Below the pieces are notes generated by a model. The model was not told the DNA's origin, ran no database searches, and saw only the letters and a program-made list of their open reading frames with translations. The position numbers and the translations under genes are program-made. A DNA stretch of 64,000 nt from G965227875 sp965227875 (lineage in GTDB: Bacteria > Pseudomonadota > Alphaproteobacteria > Rhizobiales > JAJFHC01). Of this stretch, positions 51,160 to 58,618 are shown one piece after another (position 1 is the stretch's first letter; every line of letters starts with the position of its first letter). Where the stretch lies: positions 1,240,001 to 1,304,000 of the forward strand of contig OZ245783.1 in the NCBI GenBank assembly GCA_965227875.1. The letters run 5' to 3'.

Positions 51160-52217
51160 GCGCGGGTCTCCCGTTGGATTGGGCGCAGGGCCGCGTAGTG
51201 CGCGGCGTGTTCCGATGCGCTGCCGAACTGGTTGGCGATCACCATCGACTTGCGCAGATAGAGGCTGATGTCGTGTTCGTCGGTGAACCCGATCCCGCCG
51301 TGCAACTGGATGCAGTTCCGCGTGACGGACATCGCCGCACGGGAGGCGCGTGCATAGGCTCGCGAGATGGCGGCGTACGCATCCGCCGTGGCCGGGGTGC
51401 GGTCCCAGCGAAGGGCCGCGTCCTCGATCGACGCCCGCGTCAGCGACGCCTCCAGCTTGAGATCGACGGCCATGTGCTGAAGCACCTGGAAACTGCCGAT
51501 CTGCCGGCCGAACTGGACCCTCGTCTTGAGGTACTCGACCGTCATCTCCAGAGAGGCATCGACCACGCCCAGCAGATAGGCTGCCGTGGCAAGCGCGGCT
51601 TCGGCAAAGGCCGGCTTCGGATCGATGTCGACCCTTTCCGCCACAGCCCCGTCGAAGACCACCCTGGCGAAGTTTCCGCCATCCTGCAGCTGGGCGGAAC
51701 TGAGACCGACACCGTCCGCACCGGCCTCGACCAACGCCGCACCCGTGCTTCCGATGACGAGAAACGCATCCGCCCCGGCAGCGAAGGGAACGTGAAGCTT
51801 GACCGCATTCAGGCCGTCCGCGCCAATGTCGAGGGGGTGTTCGGGCGCCAGTGCGCCACGACTGTCCTGCCACGCGGGCATGACCAGTGCCTCGCCGCTC
51901 AGGTGCCGGGCGAGCGCGTCCCGCGGCATCAGGGCCGCGGCGAGCGTTGCCGGCACCAGCGGTTCGGGCAGAAGACCACGGCCGAACTCCTCTGCCAGCG
52001 CGCAATAAAGGAGCATGCTCTGCATCGTGCCGTCGGACTCGTCCGGCAGACGCAGCGTAAGCCATCCCATGTCGCACATTTCACGCCATGTCGCGCGATC
52101 GAAACCGGGGTGCGCATAGCGCAGGTCGCGCACACGGCGCAGGTCGCCCGGCGTGACGATCCCGCGTGCGCTTTCGCGAACGAGATGCATCGACTCGCGG
52201 ATATCGGGATCAATCAT
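51156..52217 (-). CDS. Acyl-CoA dehydrogenase, subunit B of a coupled pair
   Basis: 353-residue acyl-CoA dehydrogenase-like protein, shorter in the middle domain than the standard enzyme. The C-terminal IQLHGGIGFTDEHDISLYLRK near residue 310-330 is clear, while the FAD-binding middle loop is reduced. It probably forms a heterotetramer with the adjacent gene product. The ATG has GGAG nine bases upstream; a GTG four codons earlier is a minor alternative. Confidence 0.9.
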   Translation of the reverse strand: MIDPDIRESMHLVRESARGIVTPGDLRRVRDLRYAHPGFDRATWREMCDMGWLTLRLPDESDGTMQSMLLYCALAEEFGRGLLPEPLVPATLAAALMPRDALARHLSGEALVMPAWQDSRGALAPEHPLDIGADGLNAVKLHVPFAAGADAFLVIGSTGAALVEAGADGVGLSSAQLQDGGNFARVVFDGAVAERVDIDPKPAFAEAALATAAYLLGVVDASLEMTVEYLKTRVQFGRQIGSFQVLQHMAVDLKLEASLTRASIEDAALRWDRTPATADAYAAISRAYARASRAAMSVTRNCIQLHGGIGFTDEHDISLYLRKSMVIANQFGSASEHAAHYAALRPIQRETRA

Positions 52218-52235
52218 TGTTTGCTCCACACCTCA

Positions 52236-53093
52236 TCACGCTGCGGCTTCGACTTCGGCGAAGCCGTCCTCCACCACGACCGTTTCGCGTCCCGGCACGA
52301 GGGCCCTAAACCTGCCGTCGTCCCAGATTTCCGTCCGGATGGTCTCGCCCGGATAGACGGGTGCCGCGAACCTGAGTTCCATGGCGCGAAGCCTGTCAGC
52401 GCGATAATCCGCGCGTGCGGCAAGCAGCGCATGCGTGACGACCCCCATCGTGCAGAGCCCGTGCAGGATGGGCGCCCGGAACCCCGCCTTCGCGGCAATT
52501 TCGGGATCGCTGTGCAGCGGGTTCAGATCGCCGTTCAACCGGTAGACGAGCGCCTGGGACGGATCGGTCTCCAGGTCGAGCATATGGTCCGGCGGTGTTG
52601 CGGGGCTTTCTCGCCGCTGTCGCGACGTCGATGCAGAACCACCGAAACCACCGCCACCCCGCACGAAGGTGACCCTGTCGAGACTGGCGAACTCACGTCC
52701 CTCCCCGTCCCGCAACCGGGTTTCCGTCATGACGAGACCAGGTTTACCTTCGCCCTTGTCGACGACTTCCGTGACCTGCGTGCGGCTTTCCACCTCTCCC
52801 GATACGGGCAGGTCGCCCGTGATCCGGAAGCTCTGCGAGGCATGGAGGACAGCCCTGGGATCGATGCCCGATGCAGGATCCGACATCCAGAAACCGGGAT
52901 GGGCCATGACGAGAACCATCGACGGCATGACCGTGGGGCCTTGCAGGGGATCGACATAGGCCAACTGGGCAAGGTCGAGCGGGTCGCGACCCATCCCGAC
53001 GGAGAGCGCGTAAAGGGCGATGGCGTTTGCCGTCAGACGTTGCCGCCCGACGGGGATCTCGAAACGCATCAGTCGGTCTATGTCTATCGGCAT
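52236..53093 (-). CDS. MaoC-type enoyl-CoA hydratase 2 (double hotdog)
   Basis: 285-residue protein with two hotdog domains. The catalytic region is YRLNGDLNPLHSDPEIAAKAGFRAPILHGLCTMG near residue 185-218, in which Asp and His act on the enoyl-CoA to give the (3R)-hydroxyacyl form. The N-terminal half (IPVGRQRLTANAIALYALSVG) is the non-catalytic hotdog. It matches the hydratase-2 part of MFE-2 and follows the other hydratase gene by 10 bases. Confidence 0.92.
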   Translation of the reverse strand: MPIDIDRLMRFEIPVGRQRLTANAIALYALSVGMGRDPLDLAQLAYVDPLQGPTVMPSMVLVMAHPGFWMSDPASGIDPRAVLHASQSFRITGDLPVSGEVESRTQVTEVVDKGEGKPGLVMTETRLRDGEGREFASLDRVTFVRGGGGFGGSASTSRQRRESPATPPDHMLDLETDPSQALVYRLNGDLNPLHSDPEIAAKAGFRAPILHGLCTMGVVTHALLAARADYRADRLRAMELRFAAPVYPGETIRTEIWDDGRFRALVPGRETVVVEDGFAEVEAAA

Positions 53094-53103
53094 CGGCGAT
53101 CCG

Positions 53104-53952
53104 TCATGCCGTCTCGACCGTGGCCCGGGCGGTCATGGCGGTATAACCACCGGGACCTTCCGCCCAGATCTCGTGCCCGCCCGGGGCGTCACCCGCCCGT
53201 CCGCAGATATCGAATGTCCTGTCGCCGAACAGCGGCGAACGCCCCCGGAAACTGAACGTCGACGGACGCCCACCGGTCCTGCGCAGGCAGGCGTCGAGCA
53301 GGAGCGTCGCCGTCATCGGCCCCTGCACGACGAGGCCCGGATAGGATTCGACGTTCATCGCATAGGGAAGATCGTAGTGGATGCGGTGCGCGTTGTAGGT
53401 CAGCGCCGAATAACGGAAAAGGGTCACCGTGTCGGGATGGAAGCTCTCCCGCCATTGCCCGTCGGAACGTCCTTCCTGCGGCTCGGGCAGCGTGACGGGA
53501 GCGGAGGGAGGCTCCCGGTAGACGATGTCCTGTTCCTCGTCCACCGCCACGCCTGCTTCGTTGGAAAGCACGTGGCGCACGGTCACGAAGACGAGTTTGC
53601 CCTGCCTGCCCTGCTTCGGTTCGACGGAAAGGATCTCGCTGCGCCGCGTCACCGCCTGTCCGATGTGCAACGGCGCGACGAACCTGACCCTGCTGCCTGC
53701 CCACATGCGACGCGGCAGGTGCACCGGGGGCAGGAAGTCCCCGCGTACCGGATGACCGTCGGTGTCGATCAGGGATTGCCGGGCATGAGGTGCGAAATAG
53801 GCCCAGTGCCAGAGCGGCGGAAGCTCGTCCCCTTCGCGGGGACCCTCGGGCCGATCGAGCAGGGCGGCCATGCGAAGAGCCTGTTCGCGTGTCAGGTCAT
53901 CCTGCGCGTCCTCGGTTCTTCCGACCCAGGTCCGAAGCCGCTCCTCCGTCAT
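53104..53952 (-). CDS. MaoC N-terminal/FAS1-like dehydratase, mesaconyl/methylfumaryl-CoA hydratase-like
   Basis: 282-residue hotdog protein resembling mesaconyl-C4-CoA/3-methylfumaryl-CoA hydratase (COG3777). FRYSALTYNAHRIHYDLPYAMNVESYPGLVVQGP near residue 186-219 is the diagnostic stretch, with Asn and His in the catalytic positions. It has two hotdog folds. First gene of the operon; its start at 53952 lacks a strong Shine-Dalgarno. It may handle a branched or methylated enoyl-CoA. Confidence 0.85.
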   Translation of the reverse strand: MTEERLRTWVGRTEDAQDDLTREQALRMAALLDRPEGPREGDELPPLWHWAYFAPHARQSLIDTDGHPVRGDFLPPVHLPRRMWAGSRVRFVAPLHIGQAVTRRSEILSVEPKQGRQGKLVFVTVRHVLSNEAGVAVDEEQDIVYREPPSAPVTLPEPQEGRSDGQWRESFHPDTVTLFRYSALTYNAHRIHYDLPYAMNVESYPGLVVQGPMTATLLLDACLRRTGGRPSTFSFRGRSPLFGDRTFDICGRAGDAPGGHEIWAEGPGGYTAMTARATVETA

Positions 53953-54200
53953 TTCAGCCACACCGGTCTCTCGCAATTGCCTGTTCTTTCGCCCCTCGAG
54001 TGACCCGCCGGCATGCGCTGTCGGGCACGCCGCTGCCGGTCGATGGTCGGAAATGTCTCTCACAGCGCGCCTCGCGAAACCAGTGAATCCGGGCCGGCGG
54101 AATGCTCGGGGTTGCACAGGTTTTTCCTATGCCCCACCGGCCTTTGCACCGAAAATCACGGTCAAGGGGGCAGCAGATGCCGCATGCGTGTTGATCACGG

Positions 54201-54277
54201 GACCGGACGACCATATTCTCCCCGCCTGCTGCGAGAAGGGGTGTGCGGCCCCTCGCCGGAGAACGGGGACGACCCCG
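54201..54277 (+). promoter_or_regulatory. Possible guanidine-II (mini-ykkC) riboswitch before sugE
   Basis: Mini-ykkC RNAs have two hairpins whose loops are ACGR. Here GG-ACGA-CC occurs at 54205-54212 and CGGGG-ACGA-CCCCG at 54264-54277; the second is a strong five-base-pair stem. The first has only two clear pairs plus possible outer pairs, and the spacing is long (~51 bases, with another hairpin at 54231-54256). It lies 52 bases before a guanidinium exporter, the gene type this riboswitch normally controls. The rest of the 53953-54328 gap (divergent from the MaoC operon) shows nothing else clear. Confidence 0.5.
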
Positions 54278-54328
54278 CTCCGATCACTTGCAATCCGGGA
54301 CGGCCCGGCCCTTTTGGAAGGTTGTGCT

Positions 54329-54649
54329 GTGGCCTGGATCTGTCTTTTTCTTGCCGGTCTTCTGGAGATCGTCTGGGCGTTCTCGATGAAGCAGTCGGAC
54401 GGTTTCACCCGCGCGGGCCCCGCCGCCGTGACACTCGTCGCGATCGTCGCGAGTTTCGCACTGCTGTCGGTCTCCATGAAGACGCTGCCGCTGGGAACCG
54501 CCTACACGATCTGGACGGGCATCGGGGCACTGGGCGCCTTTGCGGTCGGGATCGTGCTTCTCGGCGAAGCGCTCACGCCGATGAGATTGTCCGCCGCGTC
54601 CCTGATCCTCGTCGGCATCGTCATGATGAAGCTGTCCGGCCCGCAGTGA
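54329..54649 (+). CDS. sugE: SMR family guanidinium exporter (SugE/Gdx)
   Basis: 106-residue four-helix membrane protein of the small multidrug resistance family. It has the conserved membrane glutamate in LLEIVWAFSMKQSDGF (Glu13) and the SugE/Gdx-type helix TLPLGTAYTIWTGIGALGAFAVGI near residue 51-74, followed by LLGEAL. These match guanidinium-specific SugE rather than EmrE. The start is GTG (GTGGCCTGG) with GGAAGG upstream; the first residues align with the family. It functions as a proton-coupled dimer in the inner membrane. Confidence 0.92.
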   Translation: MAWICLFLAGLLEIVWAFSMKQSDGFTRAGPAAVTLVAIVASFALLSVSMKTLPLGTAYTIWTGIGALGAFAVGIVLLGEALTPMRLSAASLILVGIVMMKLSGPQ

Positions 54650-54748
54650 CCTGCCTCCACCCTGCGGAATGGGTGGCCACGACGGTTTCGCGAACGGGCT
54701 CCGGCAGAGTAGAACAGGCTAACAGGATCAATTGACTGCGACCGGAAC

Positions 54749-55903
54749 ATGCGACCGATGCGACTCGACCAGTGCCACAATTTCCATGACTTCCGGGAAC
54801 TCGCCCGGAGGCGACTGCCGGGCCCGATCTTCAACTACATCGACGGCGCCGCGGATGACGAGGTGACCTACCGGCGGAACACCGCCGCGTTCGACGATGT
54901 CGACCTGGTGCCCAGCGTGCTCGCCGGCGTGGAGGAGATCGACATGTCGGTGACGGTGATGGGCCAGAAGCTGGACATGCCCATCTACTGCTCCCCGACC
55001 GCGCTTCAGAGACTGTTCCACCATGACGGCGAACGGGCCGTCGCGGCCGCCGCCGCGCGGTTCGGCACCATGTTCGGCGTGTCGTCTCTCGGAACCGTCA
55101 GCCTCGAGGAGGTGCGCGCGAAACACGATACGCCGCAGGCCTATCAGTTCTACTTTCACAAGGACAAGGGCCTGAACAAGGTCATGCTCGAGAGGGCAAG
55201 GGACGCCGGCGTGAACGTTCTCATGCTGACCGTCGACAGCATCACCGGCGGCAATCGCGAACGCGATCTGCGGACCGGGTTCTCGATTCCCCTGCGGCTG
55301 ACCGCCGGCGGCATCCTCCAGTTCATGCTCAAGCCCATGTGGGCGATCAACTACATGACCCACGAAGGGTTCAGGCTGCCGCAACTCGACGATCACGTCG
55401 ACATGAGCGGCGGCGCCAAGTCCATCGGCAGCTATTTCACCGAGATGCTCGACCCGAGCATGAACTGGGACGACGTCGCCGAAATGGTGAAACTCTGGGA
55501 CGGGCAGTTCTGCCTGAAAGGCATCATGTCGGTCGAGGACGCGAAACGCGCGATCGACATAGGCTGCACCGGCATCATCATTTCCAATCACGGCGGACGC
55601 CAGCTGGACGGCTCGCGCAGTTCGTTCGACCAGCTGGCGGAGATCGTGGACGCGGTCGGGGACCGGATCGACGTCATCATGGACAGCGGCATACAGCGCG
55701 GCACGCATGTCCTGAAGGCACTCGCCCTCGGCGCGAAGGCGGTCGGAGGCGGCCGTTTCTACCTCTATCCTCTCGCGGCCGCCGGTCAGCCCGGTGTGGA
55801 GCGGGCGCTCGGTCTGATGCGCGCCGAGATCGAACGCGGCATGCGCCTTATGGGCTGCAGAACGGTTTCCGACCTGGGCCGCCACCAGATCAGGATCCGC
55901 TGA
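54749..55903 (+). CDS. FMN-dependent alpha-hydroxy-acid oxidase/dehydrogenase (LldD family)
   Basis: 384-residue FMN barrel that oxidises 2-hydroxyacids such as L-lactate. FNYIDGAADDE near residue 28-38, SPTALQRLFHHDGE near 87, the catalytic His in SNHGGRQLDGS near residue 275-285 and DSGIQRGTHVLKALALGA near 311 are typical; the following GGGRFYLYP differs from the usual LLGRPFLY. The window contains a second, different family member (61978-63207). It follows sugE after a ~100-base gap. The substrate is not evident. Confidence 0.9.
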   Translation: MRPMRLDQCHNFHDFRELARRRLPGPIFNYIDGAADDEVTYRRNTAAFDDVDLVPSVLAGVEEIDMSVTVMGQKLDMPIYCSPTALQRLFHHDGERAVAAAAARFGTMFGVSSLGTVSLEEVRAKHDTPQAYQFYFHKDKGLNKVMLERARDAGVNVLMLTVDSITGGNRERDLRTGFSIPLRLTAGGILQFMLKPMWAINYMTHEGFRLPQLDDHVDMSGGAKSIGSYFTEMLDPSMNWDDVAEMVKLWDGQFCLKGIMSVEDAKRAIDIGCTGIIISNHGGRQLDGSRSSFDQLAEIVDAVGDRIDVIMDSGIQRGTHVLKALALGAKAVGGGRFYLYPLAAAGQPGVERALGLMRAEIERGMRLMGCRTVSDLGRHQIRIR

Positions 55904-55924
55904 GCAGTCCAGTGATCGCGCCTC

Positions 55925-55953
55925 CCCCGAATGCTCGGGGATAGGCTATTTTT
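55925..55953 (+). terminator. Weak terminator-like hairpin after the hydroxyacid oxidase
   Basis: CCCCGA (55925-55930), loop ATGC and TCGGGG (55935-55940), followed eight bases later by TTTTT (55949-55953). It lies ~20 bases after the gene stop. The T-run is offset, so termination may be partial. Confidence 0.4.
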
Positions 55954-56076
55954 CCCTGTATTTCAGTGCCTTATCACGACACCGTGAATTGCCGCACCGA
56001 TGGTCTTCATCGGAAGCGCGGCCCGAGTCGCGACCGCCGACTCTGACCTGCAGACACCGCGTGCGGCGAATCCTGT

Positions 56077-56102
56077 GGAACCAAAAGCAGGGCTTGCGTG
56101 TT
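56077..56102 (+). promoter_or_regulatory. Putative EcfG-type general stress promoter
   Basis: GGAAC at 56077-56081 is followed by 17 bases and TGTT at 56099-56102, close to the GGAAC-N16/17-CGTT consensus. It lies 34 bases before the small membrane-anchored protein and would drive it and the DUF2383 gene. A similar site is at 1590. Confidence 0.55.
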
Positions 56103-56135
56103 GGCATCGCATCGGATTGAAGCAGGAGAACGCAC

Positions 56136-56432
56136 ATGAACAAGACACTCGGAATTGCCTTCGCGGGACTCGCGGCCATCGCCGTCGTCGCGGTCGGATT
56201 CTACATGATCGACGTCGACCAGACCCAGGAGGCGCGCCTCCCTGACGTGGACGTGAAGGTTGAAGGTGGCCAGGCCCCGGCATTCAACGTCGAGACCGGC
56301 GAGGTGAAGATCACGGAAGAGAAGGCGACCGTCCCGGTTCCCGAAGTAAAGGTGGAACAGAAGGAAATCACGGTGCCCGGTCTCGAAGTGACGCCTCCGG
56401 AACAGGACGGCCCCGCCGACAACCGGTCCTGA
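56136..56432 (+). CDS. Small membrane-anchored periplasmic hypothetical protein
   Basis: 98-residue protein with a hydrophobic segment at residues 5-24 (an uncleaved anchor or signal peptide, no clear cleavage site), followed by an acidic, proline-rich tail that alternates Val with Lys/Glu (VDVKVEGG, EVKITEEKATVPV). The tail looks extended rather than globular. AGGAGAA precedes the ATG. It is followed by a DUF2383 gene, and a stress-type promoter lies upstream, so a role in envelope stress is plausible. No named family recognised. Confidence 0.75.
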   Translation: MNKTLGIAFAGLAAIAVVAVGFYMIDVDQTQEARLPDVDVKVEGGQAPAFNVETGEVKITEEKATVPVPEVKVEQKEITVPGLEVTPPEQDGPADNRS

Positions 56433-56464
56433 CAACGCGCCTAACGGAACAGAGGATCAAATCC

Positions 56465-56902
56465 ATGCAAGACAATCAGACATTGTCCAAGCTTCTCACG
56501 CGCATCGTCGACAGCGCCGACGGCTACGAGCAATCGGCCGAGTCCGGCAAGTCGGGTGCCTTGAAGAACGTCTTCTCCAAACGGGCCCGGATGCGTCGGG
56601 AGTTCGCGGCGGAGCTTCGCGGCAAACTCGAGCAGCAGGGCATCAAGGCGGACGATGACGGCTCGCTTCTGGCATCGGCCCATCGCGTCTTCCTCGACCT
56701 AAAGTCGACCGTGATGTCGGACGACAACGAGAAGGTTCTGGCGGAAATCGAGCGCGGCGAAACCGCCCTGATCGAACAGTACGAAGAAGCGCTTGGAGAA
56801 ACCGCGCCCGGTTCCGAACTGGCCGCGACCCTGAGCAAGCAGCTCTCGTGCGTCCGCGAGGACCTGCGGACCGCCCGCGAACTCGAGGATGCCGCCGGCT
56901 GA
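56465..56902 (+). CDS. DUF2383/PA2169-type four-helix bundle protein
   Basis: 145-residue all-helical protein of the ferritin-like PA2169/DUF2383 type. It is highly charged, with helices near residues 3-25, 33-55, 70-95 and 105-140, including ALKNVFSKRARMRREFAAELRGKL and VLAEIERGETALIEQYEEAL, typical of the fold. The biochemical role is unknown; such proteins are frequently stress-induced. Coupled to the preceding gene by a 32-base gap, with a strong terminator 26 bases after the stop. Confidence 0.88.
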   Translation: MQDNQTLSKLLTRIVDSADGYEQSAESGKSGALKNVFSKRARMRREFAAELRGKLEQQGIKADDDGSLLASAHRVFLDLKSTVMSDDNEKVLAEIERGETALIEQYEEALGETAPGSELAATLSKQLSCVREDLRTARELEDAAG

Positions 56903-56927
56903 CGGTTCAGGCTTTCCAGGACACAAG

Positions 56928-56959
56928 ACGGCCGCGCAGTGTGCGCGGCCGTTTTTTTT
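56928..56959 (+). terminator. Rho-independent terminator
   Basis: Eleven-base GC-rich arms (ACGGCCGCGCA at 56928-56938, TGCGCGGCCGT at 56942-56952) with a three-base GTG loop and eight Ts at 56952-56959. It closes the stress-type operon and isolates it from arsR. Confidence 0.92.
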
Positions 56960-56988
56960 GCCTCTCTCCGAAACACGGAGTTTTCGCC

Positions 56989-57024
56989 TTGCGTTCGATG
57001 TTTATATCAAATAATCATGATATA
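56989..57024 (+). promoter_or_regulatory. arsR promoter and overlapping ArsR operator
   Basis: TTGCGT at 56989-56994 and TAATCA at 57012-57017 are spaced 17 bases apart, a good -35/-10 pair. The palindrome TATATCA...TGATATA spans 57003-57024, overlapping the -10 and the first base of the arsR ATG. The predicted start site falls at or near the ATG (57024), and no Shine-Dalgarno is visible, so the mRNA may be leaderless. Confidence 0.72.
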
Positions 57025-57356
57025 TGGATTCACGTCAGGCCATATTCGCGTTTTCCGCGCTCAGCCAGCAAACCCGGCTCGAAGTCCTGCGCCTGCTGAT
57101 CAGGGCAGGCACCGCGGGCATGCATGCCGGCGAGATCGGCGAGGCGCTTGACGTTCGCCAGAACACGATGTCGACAAACCTGAACATCCTCCTGCGCGCC
57201 GGCCTTGTCCGCAACGAACGCGAGGGTCGTTCCATCCGCTACTTCGCCGATCTCGAGGGCATTCGCGGTCTGCTCGGTTTCCTCATGGAGGACTGCTGCG
57301 GCGGACAACCGGACCTCTGCAACCAGGTTCTCGAGTCGATCGTCTGCGAGTGCTGA
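57024..57356 (+). CDS. arsR: ArsR family metalloregulator
   Basis: 110-residue winged-helix repressor. The HTH is residues ~15-70, with ALDVRQNTMSTNLNILLRAGLV. Sensing cysteines are at Cys91-Cys92 and Cys99 and at the C terminus Cys108-x-Cys110, instead of the E. coli ELCVCDLC motif; three or more could form an arsenite site. It is first in the operon with an ACR3 efflux pump and ArsC, so it is the arsenic sensor. The operator overlaps its own start codon. Confidence 0.92.
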   Translation: MDSRQAIFAFSALSQQTRLEVLRLLIRAGTAGMHAGEIGEALDVRQNTMSTNLNILLRAGLVRNEREGRSIRYFADLEGIRGLLGFLMEDCCGGQPDLCNQVLESIVCEC

Positions 57357-57363
57357 GACACCC

Positions 57364-57501
57364 ATGAAGAACACCGCCGGAACAAATCCAACCGCATCCG
57401 ATGCCCGCCACGGGCACAACCTCACCCGGAACACCCCTGGCAGAACCCTGCCGGGCATTTCCCCTTGCTGCTCCACCTACATCCGACAGGCACGAAAATG
57501 A
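57364..57501 (+). CDS. Possible small coupled ORF between arsR and acr3
   Basis: A 45-codon frame starts seven bases after the arsR stop and its stop overlaps the acr3 ATG (ATGA). The peptide is Pro/Arg/Thr-rich with a Cys-Cys pair (PCCSTY) near the end. No clear Shine-Dalgarno is present and no family is recognised. It may only be a translational-coupling frame. It is too short to judge by composition. Confidence 0.3.
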   Translation: MKNTAGTNPTASDARHGHNLTRNTPGRTLPGISPCCSTYIRQARK

Positions 57502-58568
57502 CCGCAACCGACCAGATCGAATCCTCAGCTTCCGGCATCAGCTTCTTCGAGAAGTGGCTGACCCTTTGGGTCGCCCTGTGCATATTTGCCGGCATTATTC
57601 TGGGGAAACTGTTCCCGGGCCTCTTCAACGCCCTTGCCGCCCTCGAGGTCGCCAAGGTCAACCTGCCGGTCGCCGTGCTCATCTGGCTGATGATCATCCC
57701 GATGCTCATGAAGATCGACTTTGCCGCCATGCGCCAGGTTGGCAATCACTGGCGCGGCATCAGCGTGACGCTGATCGCGAACTGGGCGATCAAGCCCTTC
57801 ACGATGGCCGTGTTCGGGTGGCTCTTCCTGGGCTGGCTTTTCCGCCCGCTCCTGCCCGCCGAACAGATCGACAGCTACATCGCCGGCCTCATCCTGCTCG
57901 GCGCCGCGCCCTGCACGGCGATGGTTTTCGTCTGGAGCAACCTGACCCGCGGAGATCCGGCTTTCACCCTGAGTCAGGTCGCGCTGAACGACGCGGTCAT
58001 GATCGTGCTCTTCGCACCGATCGTCGCCCTGCTGCTCGGCGTCTCCGCCATAACGGTGCCGTGGGAGACCCTGCTCATTTCCGTCGTGCTGTTCATCGTC
58101 GTTCCGGTGATCATCGCACAGGTGCTGAGATCGCTGCTCAATGGCGGCGACGGCAGCCGCCTTGCGGCGTTCACCCACGCTGTCCAGCCGTTCTCCATTT
58201 CCGCCCTGCTGCTCACGGTCGTGCTCCTGTTTGCCTTCCAGGGCAGCCAGATCCTCGAGCAGCCCGCCATCATCGGCCTGCTCGCGGTCCCCATCTTCAT
58301 GCAGACGGTCTTCATTTTCGCATTCGCCTACTGGCTCAACCGCGTTCTGGGAGAAGCCCACTGCATCGCCGGGCCGTCGGCCCTGATCGGCGCGAGCAAT
58401 TTCTTCGAACTGGCGGTCGCCACCGCGATCAGCCTCTTCGGCATCGAATCGGGCGCCGCCCTCGCAACCGTGGTCGGCGTGTTGATCGAGGTACCGGTGA
58501 TGCTGGCGCTCGTGGGTGTCGTGAACCGGAGCCGGGGCTGGTACGAAACGCGGTTGGCGCGCACCTAG
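57498..58568 (+). CDS. acr3: ACR3-type arsenite efflux permease
   Basis: 356-residue arsenite exporter of the ACR3 (ArsB3) family, with ten hydrophobic segments. The conserved thiol is Cys139 in GAAPCTAMVFVWSNL, followed by the family LTRGDPAFTLSQVALNDA segment. ACR3 moves arsenite (often also antimonite) outward in the inner membrane. The start chosen is the ATG after CAGGCACGAAA; an upstream frame adds 11 residues. Confidence 0.95.
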   Translation: MTATDQIESSASGISFFEKWLTLWVALCIFAGIILGKLFPGLFNALAALEVAKVNLPVAVLIWLMIIPMLMKIDFAAMRQVGNHWRGISVTLIANWAIKPFTMAVFGWLFLGWLFRPLLPAEQIDSYIAGLILLGAAPCTAMVFVWSNLTRGDPAFTLSQVALNDAVMIVLFAPIVALLLGVSAITVPWETLLISVVLFIVVPVIIAQVLRSLLNGGDGSRLAAFTHAVQPFSISALLLTVVLLFAFQGSQILEQPAIIGLLAVPIFMQTVFIFAFAYWLNRVLGEAHCIAGPSALIGASNFFELAVATAISLFGIESGAALATVVGVLIEVPVMLALVGVVNRSRGWYETRLART

Positions 58569-58618
58569 ATCATCCCGCACCCTTGGGGCCGGAACCTGCA
58601 ACCGGAGACCGGAACGTC

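Noticed and set aside
49975..52077. A 700-codon frame joining the two acyl-CoA dehydrogenases
   Set aside because: Only the second half is in the true frame; the first half is a shadow of the upstream dehydrogenase. The GTG start at 51159 with a GTGA overlap explains two separate genes, not a fusion.
51153..53255. A 700-codon open frame on the plus strand
   Set aside because: It is antisense to a dehydrogenase and the hotdog hydratase, both with convincing motifs; a codon-phase artefact.
57401..58618. In-frame extension upstream of arsC through acr3
   Set aside because: The extension is out of frame with acr3, which has a full transporter sequence, and the arsC family begins at the ATG at 58619.
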